Source: Sphingomonas sp. UNC305MFCol5.2
GTDB taxonomy: Bacteria > Pseudomonadota > Alphaproteobacteria > Sphingomonadales > Sphingomonadaceae
DNA length: 64,000 bases
Assembly: GCF_000712135.1 (NCBI RefSeq)
Contig: NZ_JOOE01000001.1
Coordinates: forward strand, 620,001 to 684,000
Direction: 5' to 3'
The notes beneath the pieces were generated by a model. That model was given only the letters and a program-made list of their open reading frames with translations, searched no databases and was not told the origin of the DNA. The stretch's first letter is position 1. Every line of letters starts with the position of its first letter. This document shows, in pieces, positions 42,619 through 50,385 of the stretch. The position numbers were made by a program, and so were the translations under genes.

Positions 42619-45368
42619 GAGACATCATGCTGAACGCGCGTACCTTCGGCCCCGCGGCCCTGCTCCTCGCCGGCATCTCGTCCGCGGTCTGCGTCCCGGC
42701 GCTGATGGCGCAGGAGCAGCCAAAGCCGGTCTACGCGCCCATCCAGACCGATGCCCACAAGGTCGGTAGTTTCGAGATTGCCCTGCGCAGCGACACCCAG
42801 ACGCTCGCGCGCCTCTCGCCCGCCGCCGAGCCCGCGTTCAGCTTCGTGCCGACCGCGCGCGAGCCCGAGCGCGCCGGCGACGGCTACAACCATATCGGCG
42901 ACCTCAACCTTCGCATCCGCGCGCCCGGCGGCGAATGGCGCGACTTCGCTTCGGCGCACGCGCGGAAACCGATCCGGCTGTTGCCCGCCACGGGCAAGGT
43001 GATCGCCGCGGCCGACATCACTGCAAGCATGGGCAGCGACGCGCCTTTCAGGGTCGAGCGCCGCTGGGTCGACGAAGCCGGGTTGCTCGGGCTGCGCTTC
43101 CGCATCACCAATACGACCAAACAGCCGTTCGAGATCGGCGCACTCGGCATGCCGATGGTGTTCGACAACATCATCACCGACCGCAATCTCGATCAGGCGC
43201 ATGCCGAGGCGAGCTTTGTCGACCCCTATATCGGCCGGGACGCCGGCTATCTGCAGGTCACGCGCCTTAACGGCCAGGGGCCGGCACTGCTGGTGCTTCC
43301 CGAGAAAGGCAGCCCGCTCGAGGCCTACGCACCGCTCAAGAACCCGCGGGAGGCGAAGGACTCGATCTTTACCGACAAGAGCCAGCGCGGCCAGACCTCC
43401 GAGGGCTTTTACGACTGGACCGTCCACAGCATCGGCTATGCCGGGCGCGAGTGGAAGGATGCCGGCGAGCAGTGGAACGCGCCCACCGGCCGCACCCTCG
43501 AGCCGGGCCAGACGATCGAAGTCGGCGTCCGGATGACCCAGACGCCGTCGATCCGGGCGATCGAAAGCACGCTGATCGCCAACAAGCGTCCGGTCGCGGT
43601 GGGCATACCCGGCTATGTCGTCCCCGCTGACCAATCGGCGACCCTGTTCGTCAAAGCGCCGAGCGCAATCCGCAAGATCGAGAGTTGGCCCGTCGGCGCA
43701 GTCGAGGCGACGCCCGCCGGCAGCCAGAAGGGCTGGGTCAGGCTAGCGGTGCGCGGCAAGCAATGGGGTCAGGCGCGCCTCACCCTCACTTATGCCGACG
43801 GGCAGGTACAGACGGTCAGCTATTTCGTGACCAAGCCGCTCGAGCAGGCCATGGCCGATCTCGGCCGCTTTTCGACGACCAGGCAGTGGTTCGAAGGCAA
43901 GGACGACCCGTTCGGCCGCTCACCCGCTATCCTCACATACGACATCGAGGCGAAGAAGATCGTCGATGTCGAGCCGCGCGTGTGGATCGCCGGGATGAGT
44001 GACGAAGGCGGCGGCGGCGCTTGGGTCGCGGCGACGATGAAGCAGCTCGACAATCCGGATCCGGCCGAGGTCGCGAAGATCGAACGGCTGGTGACCGAAA
44101 CGGTAGTCGGCAACCTCCAGGTCGCCGACGGCCCGCAGGCCGGCGCGGTCAAGAAGAGCCTGTTCTATTACGACCCGGTCAAGTTCCCGAACCTCTACAA
44201 GGACGCCGACAAATGGAAGTCGTGGACCTCGTGGAAGGAAAAGGACGCGCGCGATCTCGGCCGCGCCTATAATTACCCGCACGTCGCGATCGGCCATTGG
44301 GTGCTCTATCGCACCGCGCGCAACCATCCGGGGCTGGTCAAGCGCCATGACTGGCGCTGGTATCTCGACAAGGCCTACGTCACTACCGTCGCGATGATGC
44401 GCGATGCGCCTTATTATGCCGAGTTCGGGCTGATGGAGGGCGACGTGTTCGTCGACATCCTCAAGGACTTGAAGCGCGAAGGCCTCACCGCCGAAGCCGA
44501 TGAAATGGAAAAGCTGATGAAGAAGCGCGCCGATCACTGGCGCACGCTCAAATTTCCGTTCGGATCGGAGATGCCGTGGGATTCGACCGGCCAGCCCGAA
44601 GTCTATGCGTGGATGCGCTATTTCGGATACCAGCCGCAGGCCGAAATCACTCGCGAAGTGATCCTCGGCTATGATCCGACGATCCCGAGCTGGGGCTATA
44701 ACGGCAATGCCCGCCGTTACTGGGACTTCCTCTATGGCGGCAAATATCCGCGGATCGAGCGCCAGATCCACCACTACGGCTCGGCCCTGAACGCAGTCCC
44801 GTTGTTCGACGCCTATCGCCAGAACCCCAGCGACCTGCATCTGCTGCGCGTCGCGTATGGCGGGATGATGGGCGGCATCACCAACATCGATCAGGAGGGC
44901 TTCTCGTCCGCCGCGTTCCACGCCTGGCCCGACATGATGAAATGGGATCCCTATACCGGCGATTACGGCATGGGGTTTTACGGCCACGCGCTGACCGCGG
45001 CGACCTATCTCGTCAACGACCCGACCTTCGGCTGGCTCGGCTTCGGCGGTGACGTGACGCTCGGCAAGGACGGCGTGCAGGTACGGCCGAAGGACGGCGC
45101 CCGATCGCGGATGTTCGTCGCTCCCGCAGGCGCGTGGATCACGCTCGACGCAGGCAAGATCGCTAATGTGACGTACACGCCGGTCAACGGCGCGATCACG
45201 TTGACGCTGGATCCAGCGGCCGCGACCACGCCCACAGCCCGGCTTCGAATCGAGATGACGACACAAGGCGCCCATCCGCTCGCCCCCTCCACGGGCACGC
45301 AGGAGCGCGACGGCTATACCATCGCGCTCGGCAACGCCCCGACCATCGTCAAACTCAGCCCGCGCTGA
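42615..45368 (+). CDS. Large secreted DUF5695-like protein, candidate glycoside hydrolase
   Basis: 917 residues; ATG 42615 overlaps the peptidase stop, with ATG 42627 as alternative. A signal peptide (ALLLAGISSAVCVPALMAQ) is followed by beta-sandwich regions (about 40-400) and an alpha-helical barrel-like region (about 430-830, with AYNYPHVAIGHWVLYR, SEMPWDSTGQPEVYAWM and HHYGSALNAVPLFDAY), then a small C-terminal beta domain. This layout and several blocks match what I know as DUF5695, a family with helical-toroid glycosidase architecture. No activity can be assigned; acidic residues in PWDSTGQPEVYAW are candidates. Coupling to a prolyl peptidase suggests a glycopeptide substrate. Confidence 0.7.
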   Translation: MRDIMLNARTFGPAALLLAGISSAVCVPALMAQEQPKPVYAPIQTDAHKVGSFEIALRSDTQTLARLSPAAEPAFSFVPTAREPERAGDGYNHIGDLNLRIRAPGGEWRDFASAHARKPIRLLPATGKVIAAADITASMGSDAPFRVERRWVDEAGLLGLRFRITNTTKQPFEIGALGMPMVFDNIITDRNLDQAHAEASFVDPYIGRDAGYLQVTRLNGQGPALLVLPEKGSPLEAYAPLKNPREAKDSIFTDKSQRGQTSEGFYDWTVHSIGYAGREWKDAGEQWNAPTGRTLEPGQTIEVGVRMTQTPSIRAIESTLIANKRPVAVGIPGYVVPADQSATLFVKAPSAIRKIESWPVGAVEATPAGSQKGWVRLAVRGKQWGQARLTLTYADGQVQTVSYFVTKPLEQAMADLGRFSTTRQWFEGKDDPFGRSPAILTYDIEAKKIVDVEPRVWIAGMSDEGGGGAWVAATMKQLDNPDPAEVAKIERLVTETVVGNLQVADGPQAGAVKKSLFYYDPVKFPNLYKDADKWKSWTSWKEKDARDLGRAYNYPHVAIGHWVLYRTARNHPGLVKRHDWRWYLDKAYVTTVAMMRDAPYYAEFGLMEGDVFVDILKDLKREGLTAEADEMEKLMKKRADHWRTLKFPFGSEMPWDSTGQPEVYAWMRYFGYQPQAEITREVILGYDPTIPSWGYNGNARRYWDFLYGGKYPRIERQIHHYGSALNAVPLFDAYRQNPSDLHLLRVAYGGMMGGITNIDQEGFSSAAFHAWPDMMKWDPYTGDYGMGFYGHALTAATYLVNDPTFGWLGFGGDVTLGKDGVQVRPKDGARSRMFVAPAGAWITLDAGKIANVTYTPVNGAITLTLDPAAATTPTARLRIEMTTQGAHPLAPSTGTQERDGYTIALGNAPTIVKLSPR

Positions 45369-45370
45369 AA

Positions 45371-45556
45371 TGCGTCTTCGCGCTTCGGCCACCGACAAAT
45401 GGGACACCCGTCGAACAGCGCAGCCTATCATTCGCGCGCGGTGTCTTCTCGGGATTCGTCGATCAGGTCGCCACGAGCGATCCCAAACGCAGTGCCGAGC
45501 TGACACAGGTGCCGACCGAAATCACTACCACGCCGGAACTCGCATGGCGCAAATGA
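45371..45556 (+). pseudogene. Possible remnant: C-terminal coding scrap
   Basis: In the gap after the large DUF5695-like gene one frame reads as protein to a TGA at 45554-45556 (FARGVFSGFVDQVATSDPKR, then SAELTQVPTEITTTPELAWR). It has no start or ribosome site of its own and begins inside the preceding gene region. It looks like the last 50 or so residues of a gene whose front was deleted. I do not recognise the family. Confidence 0.3.
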
Positions 45557-45566
45557 GGTGGAAACG

Positions 45567-46928
45567 ATGAGTGACGCCACGGCCGCGAAGCGCGGCGGAC
45601 TCGCTGCCCACCCGAAGGGGCTCGCCTTTCTCGCGGCGACAGAACTGGCCGAGCGCTTCTCTTATTACGGGATGACCGGGCTTCTAGCGCTCTATCTGGT
45701 CAAGCAATTGCTGCTGCCCGACCATGCGGCGCAGGTCTTCGGGCTCGCGCAACTGCGCCATCTCTTCGAGTTCCGCGGGGCGATATCGAACCAGGCCTTC
45801 GCCTCGCTGATCTTCGGCTGGTATAGCGGCCTGGTCTATTTCACTCCCATCCTCGGCGGGCTGCTCGCCGATCGCTGGCTGGGCGCGCGGCGCACCGTGA
45901 TCCTCGGCGCCTTGCTGATGAGCGCGGGCCATTTGGCGATGTCATTCTACACGACCTTCCTGATGGCGCTGGTGATGCTGATCCTCGGTTCGGGCTGTCT
46001 CAAGGGCAATATCTCGGCGCAGGTCGGAGCCCTCTATCCGCCCGAGGCGGAATCGCTGCGCGCGCGCGGGTTCACCCTGTTCTCGACCGGGATCAATGTC
46101 GGGTCGGTACTCGGCCCGGTGGCGACTGGAAGCGTCGCGGCGCTGTTCGGATGGCATGCGGGCTTCGCGCTCGCTGCAGCGGTGATGCTGATCGCATTGC
46201 TCATCTACCTTGCCGGCCAGCGTCATTTGCCGGATCCCCGGCCGAAACGCGTCGATCGTGCGGCTCTGCCCCCGATGACAGCCGATGAGCGACGCAAAAC
46301 AGGGGCATTGCTCGCGCTGATCGCGCTCACCGTTCCCGCGAACATCGCCTATCCGATGATCTGGAACATCGGCGTGGTCTGGGTCGATCAGCATGTCGAC
46401 CTCCAATCACCGTTCGGAACGGTGCCGGCGAGCTGGTTCAATTCGATCGACGCCTTTTCCAGCATCGTCATCGCGGCCCCGCTGGTGGCGCTCTGGACCT
46501 GGCAGGCACGGCGCGGAAGCGAACCCGGCAACATCACCAAGATCGCGATCGGGTCGGCGATTGTCGGCGCTGCGGCGTTGCTGTTCGCCGCCGGCTGCGC
46601 CGTCTCTTCGAATGGCGCGGTATCGGTGCTCTGGGCGCTCGCCGGTTATGCCGGCATGGGCGTCGCGTTCATGTGGTTCTGGCCGATCCTGCTCGCATTG
46701 ATCTCGCAGGCGGCCCCGGCGAAGGTCAATTCGACTCTGATGGGCGCGGCGTTTCTGTCGCTGTTCGTCGGCTCGACGATGATGGGCTGGGTCGGCAGCT
46801 TCTATGACCAGATGAGCAACGCCGCATTCTGGATGCTCGATGCCGCGATCGCCTTTGCCGGCGCGCTGCTGATCTTTCTGATCCGCAAGCCAATGCAGCA
46901 TCTGCTCGATCCTGTCGCAATGCGCTAA
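45567..46928 (+). CDS. POT/PTR2-family proton-dependent oligopeptide transporter
   Basis: 453 residues, about 12 to 14 membrane helices. The family motif ExxERFxYYG appears as ELAERFSYYGM at about residues 27-37, and the second signature region (LGSGCLKGNISAQVG) follows near residue 150. ATG 45567 is chosen because GAGGTG lies six bases upstream; a GTG at 45558 is possible. It imports di- and tripeptides across the inner membrane. Placed after the prolyl peptidase and glycosidase genes, it would bring in the peptides they release. It ends a plus-strand run starting at 40258. Confidence 0.9.
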   Translation: MSDATAAKRGGLAAHPKGLAFLAATELAERFSYYGMTGLLALYLVKQLLLPDHAAQVFGLAQLRHLFEFRGAISNQAFASLIFGWYSGLVYFTPILGGLLADRWLGARRTVILGALLMSAGHLAMSFYTTFLMALVMLILGSGCLKGNISAQVGALYPPEAESLRARGFTLFSTGINVGSVLGPVATGSVAALFGWHAGFALAAAVMLIALLIYLAGQRHLPDPRPKRVDRAALPPMTADERRKTGALLALIALTVPANIAYPMIWNIGVVWVDQHVDLQSPFGTVPASWFNSIDAFSSIVIAAPLVALWTWQARRGSEPGNITKIAIGSAIVGAAALLFAAGCAVSSNGAVSVLWALAGYAGMGVAFMWFWPILLALISQAAPAKVNSTLMGAAFLSLFVGSTMMGWVGSFYDQMSNAAFWMLDAAIAFAGALLIFLIRKPMQHLLDPVAMR

Positions 46929-47016
46929 CGCGGATGGCGTCGAGAAACACAGCGTCGCGGTCGAGCGGCGGTCAATTCGGCACCGGGCGCGCGTTCGGAC
47001 CCGGCATGGCGACATG

Positions 47017-47247
47017 TCAACGCAGCAGCAGCCAGAGCAGCACAAGCAGCAGGATAGCCACCAGCAGGCAACCCCATGAGTAGGCCAGCCTCCTGATTGC
47101 TTCCTCCATCGAACCGCCGTCCGACCAATGTTCGCATCGGTAGAAGCCGATCTTGACAGCTTCGAACGCCTGCCGATCCTGCGAGTGGCTCGGGCCGGGC
47201 TGGTCGGCAATGGCGGCGGCAGGAAATGCCAGCGGTTTCACTGTCAC
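47017..47247 (-). CDS. Possible small membrane protein
   Basis: Up to 76 residues, ending in a single strong membrane helix (LAYSWGCLLVAILLLVLLWL). An internal ATG at 47109 would give a 30-residue membrane peptide. No clear ribosome site. It is kept because of the clean hydrophobic segment, but it could be chance. Confidence 0.28.
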   Translation of the reverse strand: MTVKPLAFPAAAIADQPGPSHSQDRQAFEAVKIGFYRCEHWSDGGSMEEAIRRLAYSWGCLLVAILLLVLLWLLLR

Positions 47248-47304
47248 CGCCTATATATAGGCCGCGTTCGATGTCGTCGTGACGACCGTTTCCAAGCGCA
47301 GCGG

Positions 47305-47340
47305 CGCAATTCGGGCAATTCGGGCAATTCGAGCAATTCG
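47305..47340. repeat. Four tandem copies of a 9-bp unit
   Basis: GCAATTCGG, GCAATTCGG, GCAATTCGA, GCAATTCGA run head to tail at 47305, 47314, 47323 and 47332, just upstream of the virB2-like gene. If the pilin frame began upstream the repeat would encode repeated Ile-Arg-Ala, which is unlike a pilin, so it is probably untranslated. Confidence 0.85.
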
Positions 47341-47401
47341 AGCCACACACCTCGCGCCGCGCGAGGGCGGGACTTACATGCGGCTTGGCAAGGGCGCTCT
47401 C

Positions 47402-47764
47402 ATGACGCACAAATGGCCGGGATTAATACGAGGGGCTGCACAGATGCGTTGGATCCGCTGGACAGTACGGGCAGCAATCCTGCTTGCGGTGGGCTGGGCC
47501 GGCGTCGCGGCGGCACAGGATACGCTGGCGGATCCCGCCGGATCGGGCGTGATCGTCTCCGCGGTTCGCTGGCTCGAGGGGACGTTGCTCGGCACGATAG
47601 CCACAGTCGTCGCGGTGATCGCGGTCGCTTCGGTGGGGCTGCTGATGCTCACCGGCCGGATCAACTGGCGTTATGGCGCCACGGTGATCCTCGGCTGCTT
47701 CATCCTGTTCGGTGCGGCCAGCATCGTCGCCGGGATCCAGTCCACCGCCCAGTTGGGGCAATAA
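47402..47764 (+). CDS. virB2: Type IV secretion pilin, VirB2/TrbC family
   Basis: About 120 residues. A signal-type helix (ILLAVGWAGVAAAQ) is followed by two membrane helices (TIATVVAVIAVASVGLLML and YGATVILGCFILFGAASIVAG) separated by a short basic loop TGRINWR, the VirB2 layout. ATGs at 47378, 47402 and 47444 are possible; 47402 has AAGGG seven bases upstream and 47444 has GAGGGG eight upstream. It is the first gene of an eight-gene virB operon and would form the pilus subunit. Confidence 0.82.
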   Translation: MTHKWPGLIRGAAQMRWIRWTVRAAILLAVGWAGVAAAQDTLADPAGSGVIVSAVRWLEGTLLGTIATVVAVIAVASVGLLMLTGRINWRYGATVILGCFILFGAASIVAGIQSTAQLGQ

Positions 47765-47767
47765 GCC

Positions 47768-48052
47768 ATGAATGGTCTTGAACGGGACCAATTGTTCGTC
47801 GCGCTCACCCGCCCGCAGATGTTCGCCGGCGTCACCTACAGCTATTTCATCGCCAATGCGGTGATCGCCACCGAACTGTTTCTGATCTTCAAATCTCCCT
47901 GGGCGATCGCGGTGGCGCTGGTCATTCACTTCGCCGGGGTAATCCTTTGCCTGCGCGAGCCGCGCTTCTTCGATCTTTGGCTCACCCGGATCGGGCGATG
48001 CCCGCGCGTCCGCAACCATGCGATCTGGCGATGCAACTCCTACCGGCCCTGA
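47768..48052 (+). CDS. virB3: Type IV secretion protein VirB3
   Basis: 94 residues starting 3 bp after the VirB2 stop. The N-terminal LFVALTRPQMFAGVTYSYF is the VirB3 hallmark, followed by membrane helices (AVIATELFLIF and WAIAVALVIHFAGVIL) and REPRFFDLWLTR. It is an inner-membrane part of the pilus-assembly machinery working with VirB4. Its 3' end overlaps the start of virB4. Confidence 0.88.
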   Translation: MNGLERDQLFVALTRPQMFAGVTYSYFIANAVIATELFLIFKSPWAIAVALVIHFAGVILCLREPRFFDLWLTRIGRCPRVRNHAIWRCNSYRP

Positions 48053-50385
48053 CCCGCGATCCGGAAGTCGTGCGGCGCGAGGCGCCAGCCGGCCGGCATC
48101 TCCCTTATGCACGTCACGTCGACGATCATACGATCGAAACCCGCGACGGGCTACTGATGCAGGTGCTCCACTTGCGCGGCCTGTTGTTCGAGACCGCCGA
48201 CACGGAGGAGATAAACTATCGCAAGCGGCTCCGCGACGCGATGCTCCAGTCGATCGGGTCTTCGCGCTTCGCGATCTACAATCACGTCGTCCGGCGACAA
48301 GTGGATGCGGAACTCGCCGCCGAATTTCCGGACGCTTTCTCGCAGCAGCTGGACGCGTCGTGGAAGGCGCGGCTCGCGCAGAAGCGGCTCTACGTCAACG
48401 ACCTGTTCCTGACGCTCGTTCGCCGCCCCCTCCAGGGACGGATCGGCCTGCTCGATCGACTGCGCGGCAGCGTGGCAGAGGCCGATAGCGGGCATGAGCT
48501 GCGCCAGCTCGACGTTGCCCGCGACGCGCTGCTCGCCGCGCTCGGCAGCTACGAACCGCGACTGCTCGGCGTGTATCAGACGCCCCAGGGCAGCTGCTCC
48601 GAGCCGCTCGAATTCCTATCGTCGCTGTACAATGGCGAAGTGCGGCCGGTGCTGCTGCCGATGCAGGATCTCGGCGCCTATCTTCCCTATCGTCGCGTCA
48701 GTTTCGGGCAGGAGACGATCGAGCTGGGCCCGACGGGAGCCCTGCCGCGCAGCTTCACTGGTCTGATCTCGATCAAGGACTATCCCGGCCAGACCGCACC
48801 CGGCATGCTCGACGAATTGCTACGGCTGCCGTTCGAGCTGACCATCGCGCAAAGCTTCGGCTTCGTCGAGCGGCAGGCGGCATTGTCGAAGATGAACCTA
48901 GCGCTGCGGCGGATGCGCTCGGCCGAGGACGAAGCGGTGAGCCTGCGCACCGACCTGTCGAGCGCCAAGGACGATGTCGCGGCGGGGCGCGCGGGTTTCG
49001 GCGAGCATCACATGACGATCGCGGTGCGTGGCGCGACCCCCGCCGAGGTCGACGAAGGCGTGGCCGAGGCACAGGCGGTGCTCGCCGACATGGGGATCAT
49101 CGCAGTGCGCGAGGAGATTGCGCTCGAGCCCGCATTCTGGGCGCAATTCCCCGGCAATTTCAAATATATCGCGCGCCGTGGGCTAGTCTCGACCAGCAAC
49201 TTCGCCGGGTTCGCGAGCGGACACAACCTTCCGCAGGGCCGCGCCTTCGGAAATCATTGGGGCGATGCCGTCACCCTGTTCGAGACCACTGCGGCGGGCC
49301 CCTATTATTTCAACTTCCACCAGGGCGATCTCGGCAATTTCACGGTCATAGGACCATCCGGTTCGGGCAAGACAGTAGTGCTCAACTTCTTGCTCGCCCA
49401 GGCGCGCAAATTCTCGCCGCGGATCATCTTCTTCGACAAGGATCGTGGCGCCGAGCTGTTCCTTCGCGCGATCGGCGGACGCTATGATTTGCTGCGCCCG
49501 GGCACGCCGTCGGGCCTGAATCCGCTTCAGATCGACGACACCGCCACCAACCGCCAGTTCCTGATCGACTGGATCGCATTGCTCGCCGGCGGCGCCGACA
49601 TCGAGGAGGTTGCCCGGATCAAGGACTCGATCGATGCCAATTTCGATCAGCCGATCGAGCAGCGCCGCCTGCGCCACCTTGCCGAACTCTTCCGCGGCGG
49701 CCATCGGCCGCACGCGGCGGACCTGTGGGCGCGGCTACGGCCCTGGTGGGGCGAAGGCGAGCGCGCCTGGCTGTTCGACAATGCGCGCGATGAGACCGAC
49801 CTGACCGCGGCGACGGTCGGCTTCGACATGACCCAGATCCTCGACGATCCGGCGATGCGCACCCCGGCGATGATGTATCTGTTCCACCGCGTCGAGGAGC
49901 GGCTCGACGGCACCGCCGCGATCATCGTGGTGGACGAGGGTTGGAAGGCGCTCGACGACGACGTCTTCGTGCGGCGGATCAAGGATTGGGAGAAGACGAT
50001 CCGCAAGCGGAACGGCATCGTCGGCTTCGCCACGCAGAGTGCGCAAGACGCGCTGGAGAGCCGCATCGCCAGCGCGATCATCGAGCAGGCGGCGACGCAG
50101 ATCTTCATGGCCAATCCCAAGGCACGCGCCGCCGATTACATCGATGGTTTCGGGCTGACACCGCACGAATTCGAGCTGATCCGCACTTTGCCCGACAACG
50201 CGCATTGCTTCCTGATCAAGCACGGCAACGAGAGCGTCGTCGCCCGCCTCAACCTGACCGGCGAGCGCGACATGCTGACCATTCTCTCGGGTCGCGAGCG
50301 CACCGTGCGGCTGCTCGACGAGATCCGCGCCACCAGCGGCGACGATCCCGCGGAGTGGCTGCCCCGGCTGCTGGAGGTCGCATGA
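48031..50385 (+). CDS. virB4: Type IV secretion ATPase VirB4
   Basis: About 784 residues. Walker A is GPSGSGKTVVLNFLL and Walker B IIVVDEGWKAL, followed by the GFATQSAQDAL segment that marks VirB4/TrbE ATPases. The N-terminal part (about 1-400) is the VirB4 membrane-proximal domain. ATG 48031 (MQLLPALTRD) is preferred; 47998 is in frame. It powers pilus biogenesis and substrate transfer at the inner membrane. The stop overlaps the virB6 start (ATGA), leaving no room for a virB5 gene at its common position. Confidence 0.93.
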   Translation: MQLLPALTRDPEVVRREAPAGRHLPYARHVDDHTIETRDGLLMQVLHLRGLLFETADTEEINYRKRLRDAMLQSIGSSRFAIYNHVVRRQVDAELAAEFPDAFSQQLDASWKARLAQKRLYVNDLFLTLVRRPLQGRIGLLDRLRGSVAEADSGHELRQLDVARDALLAALGSYEPRLLGVYQTPQGSCSEPLEFLSSLYNGEVRPVLLPMQDLGAYLPYRRVSFGQETIELGPTGALPRSFTGLISIKDYPGQTAPGMLDELLRLPFELTIAQSFGFVERQAALSKMNLALRRMRSAEDEAVSLRTDLSSAKDDVAAGRAGFGEHHMTIAVRGATPAEVDEGVAEAQAVLADMGIIAVREEIALEPAFWAQFPGNFKYIARRGLVSTSNFAGFASGHNLPQGRAFGNHWGDAVTLFETTAAGPYYFNFHQGDLGNFTVIGPSGSGKTVVLNFLLAQARKFSPRIIFFDKDRGAELFLRAIGGRYDLLRPGTPSGLNPLQIDDTATNRQFLIDWIALLAGGADIEEVARIKDSIDANFDQPIEQRRLRHLAELFRGGHRPHAADLWARLRPWWGEGERAWLFDNARDETDLTAATVGFDMTQILDDPAMRTPAMMYLFHRVEERLDGTAAIIVVDEGWKALDDDVFVRRIKDWEKTIRKRNGIVGFATQSAQDALESRIASAIIEQAATQIFMANPKARAADYIDGFGLTPHEFELIRTLPDNAHCFLIKHGNESVVARLNLTGERDMLTILSGRERTVRLLDEIRATSGDDPAEWLPRLLEVA

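Larger units (their letters stand above)
46929..47401. other. Intergenic region before the type IV secretion operon
   Basis: About 470 bp holding one doubtful small minus-strand reading frame (47017-47247) and a 9-bp tandem repeat (47305-47340). It must include the promoter of the virB operon, but I see no clear -35/-10 pair. No RNA gene recognised. Confidence 0.4.
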
